From Pirellulaceae bacterium (GTDB lineage: Bacteria > Planctomycetota > Planctomycetia > Pirellulales > Pirellulaceae), in contig JAHDXO010000048.1 of the NCBI GenBank assembly GCA_023382975.1, forward strand, positions 1 through 64,000: a stretch of DNA of 64,000 nt, in the 5' to 3' direction. How positions within the stretch are numbered: the stretch's first letter is position 1; every line of letters begins with the position of its first letter. The notes beneath the pieces were generated by a model. That model was not told the origin of the DNA. It worked only from the letters and a program-made list of their open reading frames with translations, and did not search any database. The position numbers were made by a program, and so were the translations under genes. Shown piece after piece: positions 1 to 8,188 of this stretch.

Positions 1-201
1 GACGCCCCATTTGGCAAGCTGGAAGCTTACCCCACGACTTTTTCAGCAGCCTCTTGAGCGATCCATGTTCGCGCTGGAGCGTACGATCGATCTCTTGTCA
101 TCCTGGCAATCCATGAATGCGGCGGGAACCATCGCGTACCACGCAACCACGTCCGACGCTTATGGCTTTGCTGGCACTCACGGTAGCGCCGTGCCGCTCG
201 C
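1..201. other. Left-edge intergenic sequence, no gene seen
   Basis: This stretch lies beyond the 3' end of the minus-strand glycoside hydrolase gene that stops at 202. The short open frames here have no recognisable protein features. No RNA gene or clear terminator was seen. Confidence 0.5.
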
Positions 202-3030
202 TCAATACTCGATCAGGTAGTAGCAGGTTTGGTCGCGGGCGCCGTCGATGTCGAAGGTGTTGTCTTGGACGGGTAGTGTCTTGCCGGTGCGGCGGCCGTC
301 GTGGTCCAGCACGTGGACCTTGGGTTGACCGGGGCGCTGCAGCGAGATCCGCGCCGCGACCGGCTCCATCAGAATCGGCGCGCCTCCGCGATCCAACAGT
401 CGCGTGCCGCGGAGAATCCGCGTTCCCGAATTGCGTGCCCGGGCGATCGCGACGACCAGCAGATGGCGAGCGTCGGCGATCGTCGCGTCGGGTTGCTGGG
501 CGGTGACGTAGACGGCGGCGAAATGACTGGATGGCTGGATTCCGATCTCGCCCAACTGGCATGTTTGGCCCTGCGCAAAGCCGACCACGGCCTTGGTCGC
601 CGGGCTGTCGATGGTGAAATACCCGTCCAGTTTCGATTGGCCGCTCTGCCATCGCAGTTGCCCGGTGGTCGAGAGGTACGCGCCGTCTTCCCGGTGCGGA
701 TCGAGGTCAAAGACGGGCGTCTCTTGCGGCTGATCGGTGAACTCGACCACACAGCGGGCGACGGCCAACGCCTGGGCCGGGACTTTGTCGCTGTCGAAGG
801 TCTTGACGTCGTATTGTTGGGTCACGCGATCCTCGAAGCCCAATCGTCCCTGGTGCAGCGAGGGAACGTGGACGAACCGTGTGGCCCGCACCTCGGACTG
901 GCGAACGTCGCCTCGCAGCACTTGCCGGGAAACTGCGGGAAAGATGCCCAGTACCTGCGGCGCGGTCACCTCCCAGCGGTCCCGTCCCAATTGATCGAGC
1001 ATCCCGCCCGGATCGCGGTTCTGGAAGATGTACGAAGCGTCCCAACCTTGCAAGCCCATCCCGTACGCGCCCAGGATCGCCGGCCCTTCGACGCCCCATT
1101 CGTTCGGATAAACGTGAATCCACTCGGACAGCATGAACGGCCGATTGGCTACCTGCTGCATCCCGGAACTCAACAGTCCCGAACCCGGCACGGGCAGCAT
1201 GCTGGCGTTGTCGATCTTGCCGCCGCTGCCGCCGCCGAAGTAGTTGTGGCGGTCGACCAGACCGACCAAGGCGTCGGAATGCAGGTTGTAGTAGTGGCTG
1301 AGCGCGCGGCCCGCTTGCCAGTTCGAACCCAGAATCTCGCCTTCGTAACCCGCCTGCCGGATCGCCTGGACAAATCGTCGGTAGAAGTCGTTCTGGATTT
1401 CGTACAGGAACTGCATGGTGTCCAACAATCGGACTCGCTTGGCCTGCTGCGAGCCGGCCAACTGGTCCGGGTCGAAGAACCACGGGTTGCCGGCCGGGAC
1501 GATCGAACGGTCCTCCCAGGATTCGCCGGTCAGGCCCTCGTTGCCGAAGGAATTCAACGCCTGTTTGCCCCAGGCTTCGACCAATGCCGCCTGGCTACCG
1601 TAACGATTCTTCAGCCAATCGGTGAACTGCTCGCTGGCGCGGCGGCGCAGCGTCGGCACCTTCTGCAGTTGGGACAGAGTGCCGAAGAACAGCGCGCTGT
1701 CTTCGTTGAACAACTCGACCACCGCCACGGCCGGATCCTGTGCGTAGGTCAGGCCGGTGTACGGATTGCGGTGTTCGAGCAGGCGGACCAGTTGGCGGAT
1801 CTGCAAGTCCTGCAATTCTCTTGACAGAAATATGCTGCCGTGGCCGGTCGAGACGCGGGTCTTGTCGCTGCCGAATTCGTCCATGTACGGCACGTACTGA
1901 CGGTCCTTGGGGCCGAGCTTGACGCCGAACGTCGGCGAGAGCAGCACGTAGATGCCGCGTTTCTTCAACTCGGCGACAAAGTAGTCCATCCGGTCGAGCG
2001 CCTCAGCGTCGAACTCGACAAAACTGTCCGGCGACTGGATGCCGGCCCATCCGGTGCCGTCGGCGTACTTGTGCAGCCGCACCGAGTTGAGTCCGTAGCG
2101 GGCGTAGAACCGGGCGCGCTGCTCGGCCAGTTCGCGTTCCGGCGCGCACGACGAGTAGCAGAGGTTCAGCCCCCAGAGCTTGATCGGCTGCCCGTCGTAG
2201 ACCAGCGCGTCGCCATCGCGCAGGATGCGGCCACGACGGCCGGCCGGCGCATCGAGCCAGTTTTCCAGACCGATCTCGCTGGCGGTCTGAAAATCGCGGC
2301 CGGGTTGGAACACGTACCAGCGATCGAAACCCGGTTCGTCCGGAACTCGATCGGCCGTGGCGTAGTACGTTACCGCCGCGGGCAAGGCGACCGTGAGCGC
2401 CACGCGCCGCGTCTCGCCCTGCTCCAATCGGCGGTCGGCCAGTACGATGCGGGCGGCACCGTCGGCCGCGATATCGCAGGGCGGTTCGATCTTGATCGCC
2501 GTGGTCCGTCCGGCCCCATCGAGCAGGCGGATTTGATGGACTTGCTGACCGACGTTGCCGCGTCCCAGCGGTAGAGTCAGCGTGCGCGTCTGGCCATCGG
2601 CTTGGGTGACTTCCAGCGAGCCACCGGCGAACGGCTGCCGAGGGATTTCCAGCGACGCGATCAGACTGGTCAAGTCAGTCGCTTGGTCGGTCGCCAGATC
2701 GATGGTCAACTGAAGTTGTTGCGGACCACTCTGCCGCGCCGAGACATCCAGGCCGATTCTCGCATTCGACGAGCGCACCGTCGCGGAACTCGTCAAACGC
2801 GATCCATCCTCCTGCCGGCGGACCTGGCCGCCGAAGCCCAGGTACTGCCAATTCGGCCCCCAGCCGATGAAGCCGATCTCCAGGTACGTCTCGTCGCCGT
2901 CCAGTATCCCGATCGTGTTCGGACCCTCGGGCAACGCGACCAAATCCAACTCCGCGGTCCAGCCGCGTGCGGCCCACGTCATTCCGATCGCGACGAACAA
3001 CAAACAGGCAGTGGCATCATGGCGACGCAT
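202..3030 (-). CDS. Secreted GH5-like glycoside hydrolase (cellulase-type TIM barrel)
   Basis: Predicted 942-residue exported hydrolase. The frame is open further upstream, but the ATG at 3030 is preferred: it follows a GGAG ribosome site (GGAGAAATCGCC-ATG) and begins a signal peptide (MRRHDATACLLFVAIG, then an AWTA-like cleavage region). After roughly 250 residues of beta-rich N-terminal domain comes a clan GH-A TIM barrel. The motif ELFNEDS places the likely acid/base at E443, and MLSEW places the likely nucleophile at E636; the roughly 190-residue spacing fits GH5-type enzymes. The C-terminal ~200 residues look like beta-sandwich accessory domains. Substrate cannot be read from sequence; a polysaccharide beta-glycosidic bond is inferred. 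It is divergent from the isomerase-like gene at 3128. Confidence 0.8.
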   Translation of the reverse strand: MRRHDATACLLFVAIGMTWAARGWTAELDLVALPEGPNTIGILDGDETYLEIGFIGWGPNWQYLGFGGQVRRQEDGSRLTSSATVRSSNARIGLDVSARQSGPQQLQLTIDLATDQATDLTSLIASLEIPRQPFAGGSLEVTQADGQTRTLTLPLGRGNVGQQVHQIRLLDGAGRTTAIKIEPPCDIAADGAARIVLADRRLEQGETRRVALTVALPAAVTYYATADRVPDEPGFDRWYVFQPGRDFQTASEIGLENWLDAPAGRRGRILRDGDALVYDGQPIKLWGLNLCYSSCAPERELAEQRARFYARYGLNSVRLHKYADGTGWAGIQSPDSFVEFDAEALDRMDYFVAELKKRGIYVLLSPTFGVKLGPKDRQYVPYMDEFGSDKTRVSTGHGSIFLSRELQDLQIRQLVRLLEHRNPYTGLTYAQDPAVAVVELFNEDSALFFGTLSQLQKVPTLRRRASEQFTDWLKNRYGSQAALVEAWGKQALNSFGNEGLTGESWEDRSIVPAGNPWFFDPDQLAGSQQAKRVRLLDTMQFLYEIQNDFYRRFVQAIRQAGYEGEILGSNWQAGRALSHYYNLHSDALVGLVDRHNYFGGGSGGKIDNASMLPVPGSGLLSSGMQQVANRPFMLSEWIHVYPNEWGVEGPAILGAYGMGLQGWDASYIFQNRDPGGMLDQLGRDRWEVTAPQVLGIFPAVSRQVLRGDVRQSEVRATRFVHVPSLHQGRLGFEDRVTQQYDVKTFDSDKVPAQALAVARCVVEFTDQPQETPVFDLDPHREDGAYLSTTGQLRWQSGQSKLDGYFTIDSPATKAVVGFAQGQTCQLGEIGIQPSSHFAAVYVTAQQPDATIADARHLLVVAIARARNSGTRILRGTRLLDRGGAPILMEPVAARISLQRPGQPKVHVLDHDGRRTGKTLPVQDNTFDIDGARDQTCYYLIEY

Positions 3031-3127
3031 GGCGATTTCTCCGACGTTGTGTGTGGTTTGCTTGGCCATTCCAACCGTACTAAAATAGGCGAACCTGCTT
3101 CGAAATCCCAGTACCAAAGGAGAAGTC

Positions 3128-4093
3128 ATGCACCAGGGCATTCGCGAAGGCGTTTTGAATACTCGACGATCGTTTCTCGGACAGGCGGCTGCGGGCCTGG
3201 GCGCTGCGGCGATTGGACTGAATCCGGACATCACGCCGCGATTGCAGGCGGCGGAAGCCAAATCGCCTTTCAAGTTCGCCATGTGCAACGAGACGTTCGA
3301 GAACTGGCCGTTCGGCAAGGTCTGTCGTTTTGTGGCCGAATGCGGCTACACGGGCTTGGAAATCGCGCCCTTCACGATTGCTCAGTATGTCACCGAGGTT
3401 CCGCCTCGCCGCCGCGAGGGACTCCGCCGCCAGATCGAGGACGCCGGGCTGAAGTGTGCCGGACTGCACTGGCTGCTGGCCAAGACCGAAGGCTTCCACT
3501 TGACGCACCCCGACGCGGCGGTCCGCAAGAAAACGGGCGATTACTTGGTTGAATTGGCCAAGTTCTGCGCCGATTTGGGCGGCAACATCATGATCTTCGG
3601 ATCGCCCAAGCAGCGCGACTTGCTTGAAGGCGTCAGCCGGGACCAGGGGATGGCCTATGCGGCCGAGGTGTTCAAAGGCGCTATGCCCGCGATGGAAAAG
3701 CTCGGGGTAACGCTGGCTCTGGAACCGCTGGGCAACAAAGAGACGAACTTCCTGCAGTTTGCCGCCGACGCCGTCGAACTGGCCGAGATGGTCGATTCGC
3801 CTCGCTGCAAGATCATGCTTGACTGCAAAGCGATGATCCACGAGGCCGAGCCGATTCCCGCGCTGATCCGGAAGTTCAAATCCTGGATGACCCACTTCCA
3901 CGCCAACGATCCGAATCTCCGCGGTCCCGGCATGGGCGATCTGGATTTCGTGCCGATCTTCGAGGCGCTGGCCGAAGTGAAGTTTGACGGCTGGGTGTCC
4001 GTCGAAGTGTTCGACTATACCCCAGGGGCCGAAGCCTTGGCCAAGGAGAGCATCGCCTACATGAAGCAGTGCGTGGCGAAGCTGAACGGGTAG
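3128..4093 (+). CDS. Tat-exported sugar phosphate isomerase/epimerase (hydroxypyruvate-isomerase-like TIM barrel)
   Basis: 321 residues, start supported by AAAGGAG six bases upstream. The N-terminus has a twin-arginine signal (NTRRSFLGQAA) followed by an Ala/Gly-rich hydrophobic stretch, so the enzyme probably acts in the periplasm. The rest matches the AP-endonuclease-2-type xylose-isomerase-like barrel, with metal-ligand candidates in ALEPLGNKE, IMLDCKAMIHE, HFHANDPN and SVEVFDY (Glu, Asp, His, Glu). Nearest known type is hydroxypyruvate isomerase; actual substrate unknown. It is divergent from the glycoside hydrolase, which suggests a sugar-processing role but does not prove it. Confidence 0.8.
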   Translation: MHQGIREGVLNTRRSFLGQAAAGLGAAAIGLNPDITPRLQAAEAKSPFKFAMCNETFENWPFGKVCRFVAECGYTGLEIAPFTIAQYVTEVPPRRREGLRRQIEDAGLKCAGLHWLLAKTEGFHLTHPDAAVRKKTGDYLVELAKFCADLGGNIMIFGSPKQRDLLEGVSRDQGMAYAAEVFKGAMPAMEKLGVTLALEPLGNKETNFLQFAADAVELAEMVDSPRCKIMLDCKAMIHEAEPIPALIRKFKSWMTHFHANDPNLRGPGMGDLDFVPIFEALAEVKFDGWVSVEVFDYTPGAEALAKESIAYMKQCVAKLNG

Positions 4094-4134
4094 CCGTTCG
4101 AAACGTGACCGGCGAACGGAGGCCAAGCCGCACT

Positions 4135-4195
4135 GCCAGGACGCGAAGAACGCAAAGGACCCCGCCTTGGCGTTCTTGCCGTCTTTGCGGTGATG
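4135..4195. repeat. Nested inverted repeat, AAGAACGC/GCGTTCTT type
   Basis: AAGAACGC at 4146-4153 pairs with GCGTTCTT at 4170-4177, and CGCAAAG at 4151-4157 also matches CTTTGCG at 4183-4189. It sits just after the isomerase-like gene. It may be a dispersed palindromic element (REP-like) or a hairpin ending transcription; only one copy was noticed in this window. Confidence 0.45.
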
Positions 4196-4313
4196 AATAA
4201 CTCCTGCAAGATCGCGAACCGAAGAAGAGCAAGGCAATGATCTGGTGTGTTCGACGGCTGGAATCGCTTATAATTCTTCGGGAGCGAGGTACTCAGAGTT
4301 TGGAGAGCGTTTC

Positions 4314-4655
4314 ATGTCGGTGGTCATCAACTTACACGACGGCCTTGCCCGCCGTTTGAACGCGGAGGCGGCCCGCCGGAGCCAGTCCGTGGAGGAATTG
4401 GCGACGACGATTCTGGAAGGCGCCGTACCGCGATCCGAGGCGGATTTGGAGTGGGGCCCGCGCAACCAGCGGCGTCTGGAACTGATCCGCCAGAGCACCC
4501 GAGGCGAGCTGACCGAGCGCGAACAGAACGAACTCGACGAGCTGCAAAGTTGGCTGGACAAGCAATTCGAGGCATTCGATGCCGGACTCTTAGGTCAGCT
4601 TGCCGAAATGAAACAGGCCTTCCGATGTTTATCCGTCGAACGACATCATGAATGA
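4314..4655 (+). CDS. Small RHH-like protein overlapping an HNH endonuclease gene (antitoxin-like)
   Basis: 113 residues. The ATG at 4314 follows TTTGGAGAGCG, a good ribosome site; upstream in-frame codons lack one. The N-terminal ~35 residues (VVINLHDGLARRLNAEAAR then SVEELATTIL) resemble a ribbon-helix-helix DNA-binding region. The remainder is Glu/Arg/Leu-rich and probably helical. Its last codons overlap the first 8 bases of the HNH gene at 4648, implying translational coupling. The layout resembles toxin-antitoxin or nuclease-immunity pairs, but no function is demonstrated. It could equally be a regulator of the nuclease gene. Confidence 0.65.
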   Translation: MSVVINLHDGLARRLNAEAARRSQSVEELATTILEGAVPRSEADLEWGPRNQRRLELIRQSTRGELTEREQNELDELQSWLDKQFEAFDAGLLGQLAEMKQAFRCLSVERHHE

Positions 4656-5283
4656 CGTGCATTTGATCGTCCCTTTTCCCTATGCGAAAAGCGTACACGA
4701 TCGGCGGCACGGCCCCCGAGGCTACGCGGAACCGGCACGCTACAAACCATGGTTGCGCGACGAGTATCAGTTTCGTTGCGTTTACTGCCTCTGCCGCGAA
4801 CGGTGGTGCCCCGACGGAGAGGATTCGTTTAGCGTCGAGCATTTTCGCCCGCAATCGGTGTCCCCAAACGAGTCGTGCGATTACGACAACCTGATGTACA
4901 CGTGCTGCCGTTGCAATGCCGCCAAACGGGATCTGACTGGCCTCTTGAATCCCGCGGAAATCCCGTTGGCAGACCATGTCGAGATTCTCGAAGATGGCAC
5001 CATTCGCGGGCTGACGGAGGACGGATGGCACCTAATCCGGGTCTGCCAGTTGGATCGGCCCAACCTGACGGAGTTCCGCCGAGGCATTTTTGACATCCTG
5101 CGGGGACTCGAACTTCTCGGTGAGATCGCTCGCGGCAATCTTTTGCGACGCTATTTCGGCTTTCCATCCAATCTTCCTCACTTGGCGGCCCTTCGTCCGC
5201 CCGGAGGCAACTCGCGACCCGATGGAATTCGGAACAGCTTCTACGAGAGACGGAGTCGCGGCGATCTGCTCGACGTCTATTGA
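4648..5283 (+). CDS. HNH endonuclease
   Basis: 211 residues; start ATG lies inside the end of the preceding gene. The HNH core is clear. CVYC (about residues 38-41) and CCRC (about 87-90) form a four-cysteine zinc site. VEHFRP supplies the first catalytic His, DYDNLMYTC the Asn, and CNAAKRD the third position. The C-terminal half has no recognised domain. Likely a DNA nuclease in the cytoplasm; a defence, repair or toxin role is possible. It converges on dxs, whose stop is at 5360. Confidence 0.8.
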   Translation: MNDVHLIVPFPYAKSVHDRRHGPRGYAEPARYKPWLRDEYQFRCVYCLCRERWCPDGEDSFSVEHFRPQSVSPNESCDYDNLMYTCCRCNAAKRDLTGLLNPAEIPLADHVEILEDGTIRGLTEDGWHLIRVCQLDRPNLTEFRRGIFDILRGLELLGEIARGNLLRRYFGFPSNLPHLAALRPPGGNSRPDGIRNSFYERRSRGDLLDVY

Positions 5284-5359
5284 CACGACGCAAATCGTTG
5301 GAACCGGCAAATGACCCCTGTCACTTTCTTCTCGAGCAATCCGAAGTTATGCGACGGGC

Positions 5360-7276
5360 CTAGGCAGTGATTTTCTGGTCGCCGATGGAACGGGGCAGTT
5401 GTTGGCGGGCGGCGGCAAGTTCGCGGCAGGTGGAGGCGATGCCGGCGTCGTTCAGGCCCAGGTCGGCGAGCAGTTCGTGACGTTCACCGTGTTCGACGAA
5501 CCGGTCGGGCAGACCCAGGCGGCGGACGAGCGAGGCGTTCAGACCGAGATCGGCGGCCAGTTCCAGGACGGCGCTGCCAAATCCCCCGGCCAGCGCGGCT
5601 TCCTCGACCGTGACGACAAATGGGCATTCGCTCAGCACCCGCTGGATCACCACCCGGTCAAGCGGCTTGACGAACCGGGCGTTGACGACACTCACGTCCA
5701 GTCCGTCTTGCCGAAGCATCTCGGCGGCCCGCACGCAATCGTTCAGCAGGGTGCCGAAACAGAGGATCGCCCCATCCGCTCCCCAGCGCAGCACCTCGGC
5801 GAGTCCGAGTTGAACCGGTTGTCGCGGGCCTTCGACCGTCTCTGCCTGGGCCTTGGGGTAGCGCAGCGAGCAGGGGCCATCATGGGTCGTGCTGAACTCG
5901 ACCATCGCTTGCAGGTCGAAGGCGTCACCCGGCGCCATCACGGTCATGTTGGGAAACAGACGCATGTAGCCCACGTCGAACGCCCCGTGGTGAGTCGGTC
6001 CGTCCGGGCCGGTCAACCCGCCGCGATCGAGCATGAAAGCGACCGGCAGATTCTGCAAGGCTACCTCCTGGAACAACTGATCGAAGCTGCGTTGCAGGAA
6101 GGTGCTGTAGATATCGACGATCGGCCGCAAGCCGGCTTTCGCCTGCCCGGCGGCGAAGGCCACCGTATGCGACTCGCTGATCCCCGTGTCGAAGAATCGA
6201 TCGGGAAATTCGTCGCGAACCGGTTCCAGCTTGTTCCCCTGGCACATCGCAGCGGTCATCACCGTCACCCGCGGGTCGCGCTGCATCTGTTGTCGAATGG
6301 CGTCGCGGGCCACTTCGGTGTACGCTCCCAACGCTTTGCCGGCGTGCGCCGACGACGATTTGCCGTTCAATGCGGGCGGTGTGTGGAAGTAGACCGGATC
6401 TTCGGCCGCCGGTTCGTACCCGTGGCCTTTCTCGCTGACCACGTGCAGCAGGATCGGACCGCGCAACTCGCGGACCATCTTCAGGTACTTGCGCAGCACC
6501 GCGATATCGTGCCCGTCGACAGGTCCGAGATAGCGGAATCCCAGCTCCTCGAACAACATGCCGCCATGCAGGCCGGCTTTGATGCCCTCTTTCAACTGAG
6601 CCAGAAACCGCTCGGTCGGATCGCCCAGCAAGGGCACCTTGTTCAGAATCCGCGTGACTTCGTTCTTCAGACCCGAGTAGAACGGCGTCGTCCGCAGACG
6701 ATCCAGGTAACTGGCCAGTCCGCCGACCCGCGGGCAGATGGACATCTTGTTGTCGTTCAGGACGACCAGCAGATCCTTGTCCATGCCGCCCGCGTGATTC
6801 ATCGCCTCGAACACGATGCCCGACACGAACGCGCCGTCGCCGATCACGGCCACCGAACGTCGATCGGTGTGGCCCGACAGATCGTCGCCGCTCTTCAAGC
6901 CCAAGGCCGTCGAGACGCTGCAGCCGGCGTGTCCAGTCATGAACAGATCGTAGGGACTCTCCGCCGGGTTGGGATAGCCCATCAAGCCGCCGCGAGTGCG
7001 GATCGTAGGGAACTCGTGGTAGCGGCCCGTGACCAGCTTGTGCGGATAGACCTGGTGTCCCGTGTCCCAGATCAGCCTGTCTTTGCCGAAATCGAAGACG
7101 CTGTGCAGCGCGAGGCACAGTTCCACCACGCCCAGGTTGGACGCGAAGTGGGCGGATCGCTCGCAGACCAGGTTGCAGAGCACTTCGCGGATCTCGGCAG
7201 CCAATTCGACCAACTGGGCGTTGGTCATGCCGTGCAGGGCCAGTGGGCTGTCGATGCTGGATAGATGCTTGTGCAT
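5360..7276 (-). CDS. dxs: 1-deoxy-D-xylulose-5-phosphate synthase
   Basis: 638 residues, normal length for DXS. It condenses pyruvate and glyceraldehyde 3-phosphate to DXP, the first step of the MEP isoprenoid pathway, using thiamine diphosphate. The TPP/Mg site is seen as GDGAFVSG with a following LNDNKMS. The transketolase pyrimidine domain shows DRGGLTGPDGPTHHG, and the C-terminal domain ends with EHGERHELL. It is the last gene of a five-gene minus-strand operon and follows the prenyl synthase gene by only 6 bases, so both isoprenoid steps are co-expressed. Confidence 0.95.
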   Translation of the reverse strand: MHKHLSSIDSPLALHGMTNAQLVELAAEIREVLCNLVCERSAHFASNLGVVELCLALHSVFDFGKDRLIWDTGHQVYPHKLVTGRYHEFPTIRTRGGLMGYPNPAESPYDLFMTGHAGCSVSTALGLKSGDDLSGHTDRRSVAVIGDGAFVSGIVFEAMNHAGGMDKDLLVVLNDNKMSICPRVGGLASYLDRLRTTPFYSGLKNEVTRILNKVPLLGDPTERFLAQLKEGIKAGLHGGMLFEELGFRYLGPVDGHDIAVLRKYLKMVRELRGPILLHVVSEKGHGYEPAAEDPVYFHTPPALNGKSSSAHAGKALGAYTEVARDAIRQQMQRDPRVTVMTAAMCQGNKLEPVRDEFPDRFFDTGISESHTVAFAAGQAKAGLRPIVDIYSTFLQRSFDQLFQEVALQNLPVAFMLDRGGLTGPDGPTHHGAFDVGYMRLFPNMTVMAPGDAFDLQAMVEFSTTHDGPCSLRYPKAQAETVEGPRQPVQLGLAEVLRWGADGAILCFGTLLNDCVRAAEMLRQDGLDVSVVNARFVKPLDRVVIQRVLSECPFVVTVEEAALAGGFGSAVLELAADLGLNASLVRRLGLPDRFVEHGERHELLADLGLNDAGIASTCRELAAARQQLPRSIGDQKITA

Positions 7277-7282
7277 GGTTGC

Positions 7283-8182
7283 CTAACGATCCCGGTCGAT
7301 AACGAATTGTGCCAAGGCGTCCAGATGAGCCGCTTTTTCCCCGAATGCTTCGATGGCCTGCCGTGCTTCCTGAATCAGTGCCGTCGCGCGTCGCTGGCTC
7401 GCCTCGACTCCCAACAAGACAGGATAGGTGATTTTTCCCTGCGCCGCATCCTTGCCCACGGATTTGCCGAGCGTCTCGGTGCGGCCCCCAACATCCAGTA
7501 GGTCATCGACGACTTGAAATGCCAACCCCAAATTCTGACTGTATCGATCGAGAGCCGCCTGGGCCGCCGCGTCCGCATCCCCGACAATCGCGCCAAGCCG
7601 CAAGGCAACGCGGAACATGGCTCCCGTCTTGCGGCGATGGATTCGATCGAGTTCCTCGAGGCCGGAACCCGGAGGCAGTCCGGCCAAGTCGTCCACCTGC
7701 CCCCCGACCAGCGAGCACGCGCCGGCGGCCGCGGCCAATTCCCGGCAGCAACGCACGATGTTCGGTGCCGGGCAATCGAGTTCGGACAGAGTCCCAAATG
7801 CCTGGGCCAGCAGGGCGTCGCCGACCAGGATCGCGGTGGCCTCGTCGTACTGCACATGGCACGTGGGACGTCCTCGCCGCAACCGGTCGTCGTCCATGGC
7901 GGGCAGATCGTCATGAACCAACGAGTAACAGTGGACCATCTCGACCGCACAGGCGGCGGGCATCGCCGTCCGCCAAGGACAACCGCAGGCATCGGCCGCC
8001 ATTAACACCAGCAGGGGGCGAAGCCGCTTGCCGGGGGCCAAAAGACTGTAGCGGATCGCCTCGCGCAGCACCGCGGGACAGTCCTTGTCGTACTGCGTTG
8101 ACCGATCCAGGGCCGCGTCGATTTCAGGACGCATCGTGCGAGCGAAATCGACGAAGGCTTGGCAAGGCGGGACGGAATTCAT
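7283..8182 (-). CDS. ispA: Short-chain polyprenyl diphosphate synthase (farnesyl/geranylgeranyl type)
   Basis: 299 residues, typical of IspA/CrtE-type trans-prenyltransferases. It elongates allylic diphosphates with isopentenyl diphosphate. The first aspartate-rich motif is LVHDDLPAMDDD and the second is FQVVDDLLD; PGKRLRP gives the substrate-binding Lys/Arg. The His-Cys-Tyr before the first motif (MVHCYSLVHDD) resembles bacterial FPP synthases, but chain length cannot be fixed from sequence. It lies between a beta-propeller gene and dxs with 6-base gaps on each side, firmly inside the operon. Confidence 0.92.
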   Translation of the reverse strand: MNSVPPCQAFVDFARTMRPEIDAALDRSTQYDKDCPAVLREAIRYSLLAPGKRLRPLLVLMAADACGCPWRTAMPAACAVEMVHCYSLVHDDLPAMDDDRLRRGRPTCHVQYDEATAILVGDALLAQAFGTLSELDCPAPNIVRCCRELAAAAGACSLVGGQVDDLAGLPPGSGLEELDRIHRRKTGAMFRVALRLGAIVGDADAAAQAALDRYSQNLGLAFQVVDDLLDVGGRTETLGKSVGKDAAQGKITYPVLLGVEASQRRATALIQEARQAIEAFGEKAAHLDALAQFVIDRDR

Positions 8183-8188
8183 TCCGTT

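Noticed and set aside
301..1824. Long plus-strand open frame opposite the GH5-like gene
   Set aside because: It has no domain character and lies antisense to a gene with signal peptide, ribosome site and catalytic motifs; high GC makes such shadows common.
5399..7264. 621-codon open frame opposite dxs
   Set aside because: Antisense to a certain DXS gene and without recognisable motifs.
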